Shown here piece by piece: positions 49,081 to 56,629 of a DNA stretch of 64,000 nucleotides. How positions within the stretch are numbered: position 1 is the first letter of the stretch; every line of letters starts with the position of its first letter. Source of the stretch: Betaproteobacteria bacterium (GTDB lineage Bacteria; Pseudomonadota; Gammaproteobacteria; Burkholderiales; Casimicrobiaceae). The notes under the pieces were generated by a model. That model was not told where the DNA came from, did not search any database, and saw only the letters and a list, made by a program, of their open reading frames with translations. Where the stretch lies: positions 1 to 64,000 of the forward strand of contig JAOUIA010000012.1 in assembly GCA_029884335.1 (NCBI GenBank), read 5' to 3'. The translations under genes and the position numbers were made by a program.

Positions 49081-49333
49081 GGGCCCTCACCCCCGGCCCC
49101 TCTCCCGCGCCGCGGGAGAGGGGGGAGACACTCTCCCCTCGCCCACCGTCAGGTGGGAGAGGGGCCGGGGGTGAGGGCGCCTTCTCCCCTCGCCCACCGT
49201 CAGGTGGGAGAGGGGCCGGGGGTGAGGGCGCCATCTCCCCTCGCCCACCGTCAGGTGGGAGAGGGGCCGGGGGTGAGGGCGCCATCTCCCCTCGCCCACC
49301 GTCAGGTGGGAGAGGGGCCGGGGGTGAGGGCAG
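49081..49333. repeat. Tandem array of a 51-bp repeat (CCCTCACCCC / GGTGGGCGAGGGG family)
   Basis: The unit starting GAGAGGGGCCGGGGG occurs at 49157, 49208, 49259 and 49310, a 51-bp period with almost no divergence, preceded by a variant unit from 49081. Each unit contains an inverted pair, CCCTCACCCCCGGCC against the AGGTGGGAGAGGGG side, so each can fold. Because 51 is a multiple of 3, all six frames stay open across it. It belongs to the widespread GGGTGAGGG intergenic family, also at 55491-55524 and 59449-59585. It separates mpl from the esterase gene. Confidence 0.92.
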
Positions 49334-50734
49334 CTACGCGACCGCACGATCGGCCTGCCCCGCAAGCCGCGCGAGCAGCTTCGCGTGCACGTCGCCGAAG
49401 CCGCCGTTGCTCATCACCAGCACGTGGTCGCCGGCGCGCGCGAAGGCGACGATCGCCGCGACCATCGCGTCCAGGTCGTCGTGCACCGAGAAGCGGTAGC
49501 CCAGCGGCGCGAGGGCCTCGCGCGGATCCCACTCCAGGGCCTTCGCGTAGCAGAACACGTGGTCGGCCTCGGCAAGGCTGCCCGGCAGCAGCGCCTTCAT
49601 CGCGCCGAGCTTCATCGTGTTCGAGCGCGGCTCGAGCACGGCGACGACGCGCTGCGCGCCCACGCGGCGGCGCAGGCCCGCGATCGTGGCGGCGATAGCG
49701 GTGGGATGGTGCGCGAAGTCGTCGTACACGGTGACGTCCCTGGCGACGCCGCGCACCTCCATGCGCCGGCGCACGCCGCGGAAGCTTGCGAGCGCGGTGA
49801 GGCTCACGTCCACCGGCACGCCGGCGTGCCGGGCCGCGGCGATCGCGGCCAGCGCGTTGAGGCGGTTGTGGCGGCCCGCGAGCGGCGCGTCGGCGAGCCA
49901 GCGCACGTGGCCCTGCGGCGCGCCCGCGTGCGTCACCTTGCCGTCGGCGGCGACGCGCCACTCCGCCGGCGGTCCCTCGCCGCTGGCGATCTCGGCGCCG
50001 GCGAAGCGCTCCACGCCCGACCAGCAGCCGCGCGCGAGCACGCGTGCGAGCGCGGGCTCCTCGGCGTTGACGACGATCTTCCCCGCGGCGGGAATCGTGC
50101 GCACGAAGTGGTGGAACTGCGTCTCGATCGCGGCGAGGTCGGGGAAGATGTCGGCGTGGTCGAACTCGAGGTTGTTGAGGATCGCCGTGCGCGGCCGGTA
50201 GTGGACGAACTTCGAGCGCTTGTCGAAGAACGCGGTGTCGTACTCGTCGGCCTCGATGACGAAGAACGCGCTGTCCGAGTGGCGCGCCGAGACGCCGAAG
50301 TCGAGCGGCACGCCGCCGATGAGGAAGCCGGGAGCGAGCCCAGCGTGCTCGAGGATCCACGCCAGCATCGACGCCGTCGTCGTCTTGCCGTGCGTTCCGG
50401 CCACCGCGAGCACGTGGCGGCCGGCGAGCGCGTGATCGCGCAGCCACTCCGGCCCCGACGCGTACGGCAGGCCGCGGTCGAGGATCGCCTCGATCGCCGG
50501 CATGCCGCGGACGATCGCGTTGCCGACGACGAAGAGGTCCGCGCCCGCCGCCTCGCCGTCGAGCTGCTCGGCGCCGTAGCCCTCGACGAGCGCGATGCCC
50601 AGCGCGCGCAGCTGCGTCGACATCGGCGGGTAGACGTTGGCGTCGCAGCCGGTGACCTTGTGGCCGGAGGCCTGCGCGATGGCCGCGAGCCCGCCCATGA
50701 ACGTGCCGCAGATGCCGAGGACGTGGATGTGCAT
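49334..50734 (-). CDS. mpl: UDP-N-acetylmuramate:L-Ala-gamma-D-Glu-meso-DAP ligase
   Basis: 466 residues, the normal Mpl size. N-terminal 'HIHVLGICGTFMGGLAAIAQASGHKVTGCDANVYPPMS' is diagnostic for Mpl versus MurC. ATP site AGTHGKTTTASML, 'VIEADEYDTAFFDKRSKFVHYRP', 'LNNLEFDHADIFPDL' and 'RMEVRGVARDVTVYDDFAHHPTAI'. It recycles the murein tripeptide in the cytosol. Start ATG at 50734. Confidence 0.95.
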   Translation of the reverse strand: MHIHVLGICGTFMGGLAAIAQASGHKVTGCDANVYPPMSTQLRALGIALVEGYGAEQLDGEAAGADLFVVGNAIVRGMPAIEAILDRGLPYASGPEWLRDHALAGRHVLAVAGTHGKTTTASMLAWILEHAGLAPGFLIGGVPLDFGVSARHSDSAFFVIEADEYDTAFFDKRSKFVHYRPRTAILNNLEFDHADIFPDLAAIETQFHHFVRTIPAAGKIVVNAEEPALARVLARGCWSGVERFAGAEIASGEGPPAEWRVAADGKVTHAGAPQGHVRWLADAPLAGRHNRLNALAAIAAARHAGVPVDVSLTALASFRGVRRRMEVRGVARDVTVYDDFAHHPTAIAATIAGLRRRVGAQRVVAVLEPRSNTMKLGAMKALLPGSLAEADHVFCYAKALEWDPREALAPLGYRFSVHDDLDAMVAAIVAFARAGDHVLVMSNGGFGDVHAKLLARLAGQADRAVA

Positions 50735-50744
50735 GGCAGTTGGG

Positions 50745-52016
50745 TCAGGCCGCGGCCTGCGCAGGAACGTGGATGGCGAAGCGCTTCCAGCCGAGCGCGA
50801 ACCACGCGATCGTGCACAATTCGAGCGCGAGGACGCATGCGAATGCGTAGCGCAGGCCGGTCGCGGTGTCGAACCCGTGCCATGCGCGCAGCAGGTCGAC
50901 GACCACGCCGATGCCCCACTGCGCGGCGAACGAGCCGGCGAACATGACGAGGTTCACCGCGGTGTTCGCGCGCCCGACCAGCTCGCGCGGGAAGCCCTCG
51001 TTCAGCACGGCGAAGGCGAGGACGTTGACCGCGGCACCGAGGCCGTAGAGCGTCCACCAGACCGCGCCCGCGGGCGCGCGCAGCACGATGAGCGCCATCG
51101 CCGCGACGTTGAGCCCAAAGCCCGCCGCGAACAGGTGCCGCGGGCGGATGCCGCGGCGGTTGAGCCGCGTTCCGAACACGCCGAGGACGAGGTAGCCGGC
51201 GAGGATCGCCACGCCCATGACGAGCAGGTGGCCGGCTGCCGCCGCGCGCGTCATGCCCTCCACTTCCATCATCCACGGCACGGCCCACAGGCCCTGGATG
51301 GCCATGAACGCCCCCATCGCGAAGCCGCCGAGCGGTGCGATCCACCAGAACCGCGGGTGGCGGAACACCTGCGTGACGCCCGCCCACTGCGCGGCGAAGC
51401 CCGTCGCGTGCGACGGCTTCGGCGTGTCGGGCACGCGCAGCCACATCCACACGGCGACCGCGAGCGTGAGCGCCGCCAGCGCGACGAAGATCTCCCGCCA
51501 CGTCGCCACGCGCAGCGCCATCTCGACCGGGATGGTGGCGACCAGCGCACCGACGCCGCCGGCGACCATCACCCACCCCGCGTACGACGCGTGGCGCTCG
51601 GGCGGATACCACATCGCGATGCCCTTGAGCGGCGCCATCAGGCACGCGGACACGCCGGCTCCGATGATCGCCCGGCCGACCGTCAGCGCCGGCAGGCCGT
51701 CGGCGAGCGCGAACGCGAGCGCTCCCAGCGCCGCCACCGCCAGCAGCACGGGCTCGACGCGCCGCGGGCCGTAGCGGTCGAGCAGCATGCCGACGGGGAT
51801 CTGCATCGCCGCGAACGCGACGAAGTACGCGCTCGTGAGCAGCCCGAGCGAGCCGGGCTCGAGCGCCAGGTCGCGCGTGAGCTCGGGCGAGATGACGGCG
51901 TTGACCGTGCGGAACAGGTAGGAGAGCAGGTAGCCGGCGGCGAAGGCCACGTACAGCGGGCCGAACAGGGGCGGGTGAACGGCCCCCACGCTCGCCGCCG
52001 GCGCCCCTGCGCTCAT
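50745..52016 (-). CDS. Major facilitator superfamily permease
   Basis: 423 residues with about 12 membrane helices. MFS motif A region 'QIPVGMLLDRYGPRRVEPVL' between helices 2 and 3, 'GRAIIGAGVSACLMAPLKGIAMWYPPERHA' and a second-half 'GVFGTRLNRRGIRPRHL'. Related to the nitrate/sugar-acid/OPA-like permeases used for metabolites, with no resistance-pump signature. Substrate unknown. The ATG overlaps the DUF486 gene stop (ATGA), and mpl follows 10 bp downstream, so the three are probably cotranscribed. Confidence 0.88.
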   Translation of the reverse strand: MSAGAPAASVGAVHPPLFGPLYVAFAAGYLLSYLFRTVNAVISPELTRDLALEPGSLGLLTSAYFVAFAAMQIPVGMLLDRYGPRRVEPVLLAVAALGALAFALADGLPALTVGRAIIGAGVSACLMAPLKGIAMWYPPERHASYAGWVMVAGGVGALVATIPVEMALRVATWREIFVALAALTLAVAVWMWLRVPDTPKPSHATGFAAQWAGVTQVFRHPRFWWIAPLGGFAMGAFMAIQGLWAVPWMMEVEGMTRAAAAGHLLVMGVAILAGYLVLGVFGTRLNRRGIRPRHLFAAGFGLNVAAMALIVLRAPAGAVWWTLYGLGAAVNVLAFAVLNEGFPRELVGRANTAVNLVMFAGSFAAQWGIGVVVDLLRAWHGFDTATGLRYAFACVLALELCTIAWFALGWKRFAIHVPAQAAA

Positions 52017-52375
52017 CGGAAGATGAAGTAGACCGCGCCCATCAGGCACAGCCCCGCCCACAGGAAGTCGAGCTTGACCGGCTCGCCCATGTACATGACC
52101 GCGAACGGCACGAACACGGCAAGCGCGATCGCCTCCTGGACGATCTTGAGCTGCGCGAGCGTGAGGGCGGTGAAGCCGATGCGGTTGGCCGGCACCTGCA
52201 GCAGGTACTCGAACAGGGCGATGCCCCACGACACGAGCGCGGCTATCCACCAGGGCTTCGCCTGCAGGTGCTTCAGGTGCCCGTACCACGCGAACGTCAT
52301 GAAGAGGTTCGACACGGTGAGCAGCGCCGCGCACGTGAACGCGGGGTAGGCTACGATGGGAGCGGAGGGCAGCAT
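52013..52375 (-). CDS. DUF486 / DMT-like small membrane protein
   Basis: 120 residues, four hydrophobic helices. Matches the DUF486 family: 'LLTVSNLFMTFAWYGHLKHLQAKPWWIAALVSWGIALFEYLLQVPANRIGF' in outline and the C-terminal 'LTLAQLKIVQEAIALAVFVPFAVMYM'. The family resembles half of a drug/metabolite transporter and its role is unknown. Start ATG at 52375; longer in-frame extension lacks hydrophobic pattern. Confidence 0.85.
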   Translation of the reverse strand: MLPSAPIVAYPAFTCAALLTVSNLFMTFAWYGHLKHLQAKPWWIAALVSWGIALFEYLLQVPANRIGFTALTLAQLKIVQEAIALAVFVPFAVMYMGEPVKLDFLWAGLCLMGAVYFIFR

Positions 52376-52446
52376 GGCTCGGCCGGCAGGCGCGGATCGG
52401 GCAGCCCGCGTGCCAGCCATTATCGCCGACGCCGCCCCCGGCAACC

Positions 52447-53058
52447 GTGAAAGCCCGCAGCCGACGAACCGCCGTCCGCCTGGTCCTGCTCTGGGCCGCG
52501 GCCGCGTCGCTCGTCGCCGTCTGCCCGGCGCGCGCGGAGGACCCCCACGCGGACGTGCGCATCAGCCGGCAGGGCCGGACGTTCGTGGTCGAGGCCACGC
52601 TCGAGGCCCCGGTGACGCCGGCGCTGGCGTGGGAGGTGCTGACCGACTTCGAGCGCATGGAGAAGTTCGTGCCCAACCTCGCCGACAGCCGGATCGTCGC
52701 GCGCGACGGCAACCGGCTCACGATCCTGCAGCACGGCGTGGCGCGCTTCGGGCCGTTCACCCTGCGCTTCGAGTCGGAGCGCGTCGTCACGCTCGCGCCG
52801 CCGTCCTCGATCCGCTCGACGCAGATCCGCGGGACGATGGAGCAGCTCGACTCGCTGACCACGTTCGCCGCCTCTCCCGGCGGAACGCGCCTCGACTACC
52901 ACGTCGAGGCGATCCCCGGCGTGCTCTACCCCGACGCGCTCACGCGCCGCTTCCTGCAGCACGAGATCGCCGAGCAGTTCGAGGCGATCGTGCGCGAGAT
53001 GGTGCGGCGGCGCGACGCCGCGCGCCCGGGAGCCCCGCCGCCGGCGCTCAACGGTTGA
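52447..53058 (+). CDS. Secreted or periplasmic SRPBCC-family protein
   Basis: 203 residues from GTG at 52447, with a signal peptide (basic KARSRR, then VLLWAAAASLVAVCPARA, cleavage near RAEDP). The mature part is a START/SRPBCC (Coq10-like) fold: 'VEATLEAPVTPALAWEVLTDFERMEKFVPNLADSRIV', 'RFGPFTLRFESERVV' and 'LDYHVEAIPGVLYP'. It likely binds a hydrophobic ligand in the periplasm. Its 3' end overlaps the convergent cnoX gene by 11 bp. Confidence 0.8.
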   Translation: MKARSRRTAVRLVLLWAAAASLVAVCPARAEDPHADVRISRQGRTFVVEATLEAPVTPALAWEVLTDFERMEKFVPNLADSRIVARDGNRLTILQHGVARFGPFTLRFESERVVTLAPPSSIRSTQIRGTMEQLDSLTTFAASPGGTRLDYHVEAIPGVLYPDALTRRFLQHEIAEQFEAIVREMVRRRDAARPGAPPPALNG

Positions 53059-53920
53059 TGAGCGCGGCCAGCTCGCGCCGATAGCGGCGCACGAGGTCGC
53101 CGTCGTTGCCCAGCGCGGCGAAGACGGTCAGCATGCCCTTGCGGCCGGCGTCGTCGCCGAAGGCGCGGTCGGCCGCAACCAGCGCGAGATACTCGGCCAG
53201 CGCCGCCTCGTAGTCGCCGCGCGCGGCCAGCGCCTGCGCATAGGCGAGTTTCGCCGCGCCATCGGGCGGGACCGCGGCGGCGGCGCGCGCGAGCGCGACG
53301 AGGTCCGCGGAGGCCGGCCCGGCGAGCGCCAGCTTCGCCTTGAGCCCCGCCAGGCGGCGCGCGTCGCGCAGCGGCCGCGTCCGTGCGCGGTGCGGCGACT
53401 CCAGCTCGTCGACGATCGCCTGCGCCTCGTCCGCGCGGCCGAGCAGCGCGAGCGCTTCGACGCGCGCGAGCAGCAGGGACTCGTCGGAGGGGTCGAGGGC
53501 CGCGCCGCGGTCGAGGTCGGCGAGCGCGCCGTGGGCGTCTCCCGCGGCGAGCCGGCCGAGCGCCGACGCGACGTGCGGCCCCGCCCGCGACGGCAGCGCG
53601 TTGTCCAGCCAGTCGCGCAGCTGCCGCTCGGGGAGCGCGCCGGTGAACTCGTCGGCGACGCGGCCGTCGACGAACAGCTTGCAGTTGGGGATGCCGCGCA
53701 CGCCGTAGCGTCCGGCGACATCGGGGGCCTGGTCGGTGTCGAGCTTGGCGAGCGTGAAGCGCCCGGCGAACTCGGCGGCGAGCTTGTCGAGCACCGGCGC
53801 GAGCGCACGGCACGGCGCGCACCAGGGCGCCCAGAAGTCGACGAGGACGGGGAGCCGATGCGAGCCCTCGACGACGACGGCCTCGAAATCGGCGGCGGTG
53901 ACGGCGATCGCGGCGGACAT
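53048..53920 (-). CDS. cnoX: Thioredoxin-TPR protein, CnoX (YbbN)-like co-chaperone
   Basis: 290 residues. N-terminal thioredoxin domain with WCAPC (residues about 32-36) and cis-Pro region VRGIPNCKLF, followed by tetratricopeptide-like repeats through the C-terminus ('ALAEYLALVAADRAFGDDAGRKGMLTVFAALGNDGDLVRRYRRELAALI'). CnoX/YbbN helps GroEL and protects proteins from chlorine damage. E. coli CnoX lacks the first active-site Cys; this one keeps a full CxxC, so thiol-disulfide exchange is possible. Start ATG at 53920, 5 bp after the sensor kinase stop. Confidence 0.88.
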   Translation of the reverse strand: MSAAIAVTAADFEAVVVEGSHRLPVLVDFWAPWCAPCRALAPVLDKLAAEFAGRFTLAKLDTDQAPDVAGRYGVRGIPNCKLFVDGRVADEFTGALPERQLRDWLDNALPSRAGPHVASALGRLAAGDAHGALADLDRGAALDPSDESLLLARVEALALLGRADEAQAIVDELESPHRARTRPLRDARRLAGLKAKLALAGPASADLVALARAAAAVPPDGAAKLAYAQALAARGDYEAALAEYLALVAADRAFGDDAGRKGMLTVFAALGNDGDLVRRYRRELAALINR

Positions 53921-53925
53921 GCCGC

Positions 53926-55482
53926 TCAGGATAGCGGAAGCGGGAGCGTGACGGCGACCACCACGCCGCTGCCGTCGGCGCGATTGTCGGCGCGCACCGT
54001 GCCGCGATGCGCCTGGGCGATCAGGCGCACGATGTACAGCCCGAGCCCGAGGTGCACGCGCTCGCCGCGTTGCCCTTCCTCGCGCACCGACACCATCGAG
54101 TCGAAAAGCCGCTCGCGCAGCCCCTCGGGAAGCGGCGGCCCCTCGTTGGCGACCGACAGCACCGCCGCGTCGCCGGCGCGCTCGATGCGCACGACGACGG
54201 GCCGGTCGGGCCGGCCGAACTCGACGGCGTTCGCGCACAGCTTGTCGAGCATCTGCGCGCAGAGGTCCGGCGCGCCGTCGAACGCGACCGTTCCGGCGGC
54301 AGCCTCGAGGACGAACTCGCGCGGCGCGTACGCCGAGCGGTAGCCTTCCACGCACCCGCGCACCAGCGCGACCAGGTCGAAGCGCTCGAAGTCGGCGCGA
54401 TCCATGCTCTGCTCGAGTCGCGCCGCCTCGCTCATGCGCGTGAGGATCTGCGCGAGGCGGTCGAGCCCGCCCTGGGCGCGCTCGACGTACACCTTCGCGC
54501 CCGGCTCCAGCGCGTTGCCCTGCAGGTTGTCGAGCGAGCTTCGCACCACGGCGATCGGCGTGCGCAGCTCGTGCGACAGGCGGCTCGCCAGCTCCTCGCG
54601 GTGCTTGGCCGAGTCGGCGAGGCGCGAGAGCACCGACGAGAAGCTGCGCGAGAGGTCGCCGATCTCGTCGCCGGCGTGCGAGCCGGCCGCGATGCGCCGC
54701 ACGCGGCCCTTGGCGTCGATCGCCTGCTCGACCTCGTCGCGCAGCCGGCGGATGCGCGTCGACAGCCGGGTGGCGAAGACGGTCAGCGCGACGGCGCCGA
54801 CCAGCGTGACGCCGAGCACCAGCGTGAACAGCCGCTCGAACGCGCGGTTGCGCTCGGCGAGCACGGCATTGGTCGTCTCCTCGACGACGACCGCGCCATG
54901 CACGCGGTCGCCGACCCAGATCGGGTGGGCCGCCGCCACGATCGTGACGCGGCCGTCGCCCGACGGCCGGCGGTCGGTGGTGAGGATGCCGGCGAGCGCG
55001 CCGTCGACTTCCTTCGCGAACGGCAGCGGCCGGCCGAGGAAGTCGTCGCTGAAGTCCTCGGTGGGCTGCTTCAGCAGGAGCGCGTAGAGCGGGTGCAGCG
55101 CGTAGCGCTCGATCCACGCGCCCAGCCGCGCGAGGCCGTGGGGTTCGCGCGCTTCCGCCGGCGGCGGGCGCCGCAGGCTTCCGGCCCGCGCGAGCACCTG
55201 CCCCTGCGCGTCGACCACGAAGATGCGCGCCGTCGTGCGCGAAAGCGCCTGCAGGATCTCGTCGATCTCGGGCACCGCGGCGCCCTCGCGCGCGAACAGC
55301 GCGGGCCGGTCGTGCAGCGCGGTGGCCACGGCCTGCGCGGTGCCGGCCAGCGTGCGCTCCTGCGCCTCGCGCAGGAAGCGCTCGAGCTCGGCCACGTACG
55401 CGTAGCCGAGCCACGGTATGACGAGGAACACGGACAGCACCGCGAGGAGCTTGCCGCGGATGCCGAGGCGCGCCGGCGTCAT
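53926..55482 (-). CDS. pdsS: Proteobacterial dedicated sortase system histidine kinase
   Basis: 518 residues. TM1 at about 10-28, a periplasmic sensor region to about 215, TM2 at 218-238, HAMP, then the H box SHELRTP with His304 and the ATPase domain (NEGPP... and LGLGLYIVRLIAQAH). The periplasmic segment (RPLPFAKEVDGALAGILTTDRRPSGDGRV) matches the dedicated-sortase-system sensor of this size (TIGR family, from memory), and the gene order with pdsR, the VIT/VWA target and the sortase confirms it. It probably autophosphorylates in response to envelope or sorting status and acts on PdsR. Confidence 0.9.
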   Translation of the reverse strand: MTPARLGIRGKLLAVLSVFLVIPWLGYAYVAELERFLREAQERTLAGTAQAVATALHDRPALFAREGAAVPEIDEILQALSRTTARIFVVDAQGQVLARAGSLRRPPPAEAREPHGLARLGAWIERYALHPLYALLLKQPTEDFSDDFLGRPLPFAKEVDGALAGILTTDRRPSGDGRVTIVAAAHPIWVGDRVHGAVVVEETTNAVLAERNRAFERLFTLVLGVTLVGAVALTVFATRLSTRIRRLRDEVEQAIDAKGRVRRIAAGSHAGDEIGDLSRSFSSVLSRLADSAKHREELASRLSHELRTPIAVVRSSLDNLQGNALEPGAKVYVERAQGGLDRLAQILTRMSEAARLEQSMDRADFERFDLVALVRGCVEGYRSAYAPREFVLEAAAGTVAFDGAPDLCAQMLDKLCANAVEFGRPDRPVVVRIERAGDAAVLSVANEGPPLPEGLRERLFDSMVSVREEGQRGERVHLGLGLYIVRLIAQAHRGTVRADNRADGSGVVVAVTLPLPLS

Positions 55483-55490
55483 GTCACGCC

Positions 55491-55524
55491 CTCACCCCGA
55501 CCCTCTCCCGCATGCGGGAGAGGG
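55491..55524. repeat. GGGTGAGGG-family repeat with a perfect 24-bp palindrome
   Basis: CCCTCACCCCGA is followed at 55501-55524 by CCCTCTCCCGCA and its exact complement TGCGGGAGAGGG. It lies in the 75-bp gap between the pdsR stop and the pdsS start, so it probably acts as an mRNA hairpin that tunes kinase relative to regulator levels. Same family as 49081-49333 and 59449-59585. Confidence 0.85.
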
Positions 55525-55557
55525 AGCAATGCCCCCAGCTTCATCGCCGATCACTTG

Positions 55558-56259
55558 TCACGTAGCGCCCGGCTCGCTCCAGCGATAGCCCATGCCGTAG
55601 ACGGTCGCGACGTGGTCGAACGCGGGGTCCACCGCCTGGAACTTGCGCCGGATGCGCTTGACGTGCGAGGTGATCGTGCTGTCGTCGACGACGATGTCGG
55701 CGTCGCGCATCAGCGCGTCGCGGTCGCGCACGTGCCCCGGGTGGCGCGCGAGCGAGTGCACCATCCAGAACTCGGTGAGCGTGAGCGGCACGCTCGCGCC
55801 CTTCCAGCGCGCGGTCAGGCGCTTGAGGTCGAGCGCGAGGTCGCCGCGCTGCATCACGTCCTCCGCCGACGGCGGGTGTGCGACGAGGTCGCTGCGGCGG
55901 AACAGCGCGGCGATGCGCGCGGTCAGCTGGTGCAGGCTCGCGTCCTTCGTCAGGTAGTCGTCGGCGCCGATGCGCAGGCCGGCGACGATGTCGAAGTCGG
56001 AGTCGCGAGCGGACAGGAAGATGATCGGCAGCGTGGCCGACATCGCGCGAAGGTCGCGGCAGAGCGTGAAGCCCCCGTCGGGCTCGTCGCCCAGCCCGAC
56101 GTCGATCACCGCGAGGTCGGGCAGGCGCGTGGCGAACGCCGCCATCGCCTCGGGTCGCGAGGCGTGCGCCGACACCTCGTAGCCGTGGCGGCGCAGCGCC
56201 TCCGCGTAGTTGGCGCGGATCGAGGGTTCGTCCTCGACGATGGCGATGCGGCGTGACAT
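55558..56259 (-). CDS. pdsR: Proteobacterial dedicated sortase system response regulator
   Basis: 233 residues. Receiver domain with acidic pocket (VEDEP), phosphoacceptor Asp53 in AVIDVGLGD, and Lys in LTKDAS; then a winged-helix OmpR-type DNA-binding domain ('LTLTEFWMVHSLARHPGHVRDRDALMRDADIVVDDSTITSHVKRIRRKFQ', 'VYGMGYRWSE'). OmpR-class transcription factor paired with the downstream pdsS gene. ATG at 56259; an adjacent GGATACGTATCC palindrome 30 bp upstream is a likely autoregulatory site. Confidence 0.92.
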   Translation of the reverse strand: MSRRIAIVEDEPSIRANYAEALRRHGYEVSAHASRPEAMAAFATRLPDLAVIDVGLGDEPDGGFTLCRDLRAMSATLPIIFLSARDSDFDIVAGLRIGADDYLTKDASLHQLTARIAALFRRSDLVAHPPSAEDVMQRGDLALDLKRLTARWKGASVPLTLTEFWMVHSLARHPGHVRDRDALMRDADIVVDDSTITSHVKRIRRKFQAVDPAFDHVATVYGMGYRWSEPGAT

Positions 56260-56282
56260 GACGGGGTCGATGTTGCCACGAC

Positions 56283-56318
56283 GGGGTCGGATACGTATCC
56301 GGATGCGCATCCGACCCC
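56283..56318. promoter_or_regulatory. Double 12-bp palindrome upstream of pdsR
   Basis: Two perfect palindromes stand back to back, GGATACGTATCC (56289-56300) and GGATGCGCATCC (56301-56312), flanked symmetrically by GGGGTC (56283-56288) and GACCCC (56313-56318), so the whole 36 bp is an inverted repeat. It begins 24 bp before the pdsR start codon. A site for two dimers of an OmpR-type regulator such as PdsR is the simplest reading; an mRNA leader hairpin is the alternative. Confidence 0.6.
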
Positions 56319-56440
56319 GGGGACTTGCCAGCGCTTTGCCACATTTCCCCGCCGCCTTGCCCGATTGGCGCCCGCGCTTGGCACCAATCGCGGCGCGGAA
56401 TGCGATCCGTGGCGCTCCGGCAGCCGGCGCGGGGCCCAGG

Positions 56441-56561
56441 GGAAAGTAGGGTCAGACTCGACTTTCCCAGCGGGAAGCGGGAGCGGACGAAAGTCGAGTC
56501 TGACCCTACTTTCCCAGCGGGAAGCGGGAGCGGACGAAAGTCGAGTCTGACCCTACTTTTC
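56441..56561. repeat. Three REP-like repeats with a 47-bp tandem duplication
   Basis: One plus copy at 56441-56467 and two minus copies at 56489-56515 and 56536-56561, all with GTAGGGTCAGACTCGAC or its complement. The spacer-plus-repeat starting CCCAGCGGGAAGCGG is duplicated at 56466 and 56513 (47-bp period). It lies in the 370-bp divergent region between pdsR and the sortase target gene; the rest of this gap holds the palindrome at 56283 and no gene. Confidence 0.9.
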
Positions 56562-56629
56562 GGAACGGCCGGCGATGCGCGTCGCCGCCGGGGCTCCACC
56601 CCCCGGCGGCGACTCTCCAAGGGGAAACG

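Noticed and set aside
49081-49333. CRISPR array
   Set aside because: The units are contiguous with no variable spacers, the period is 51 bp, and no cas gene is present.
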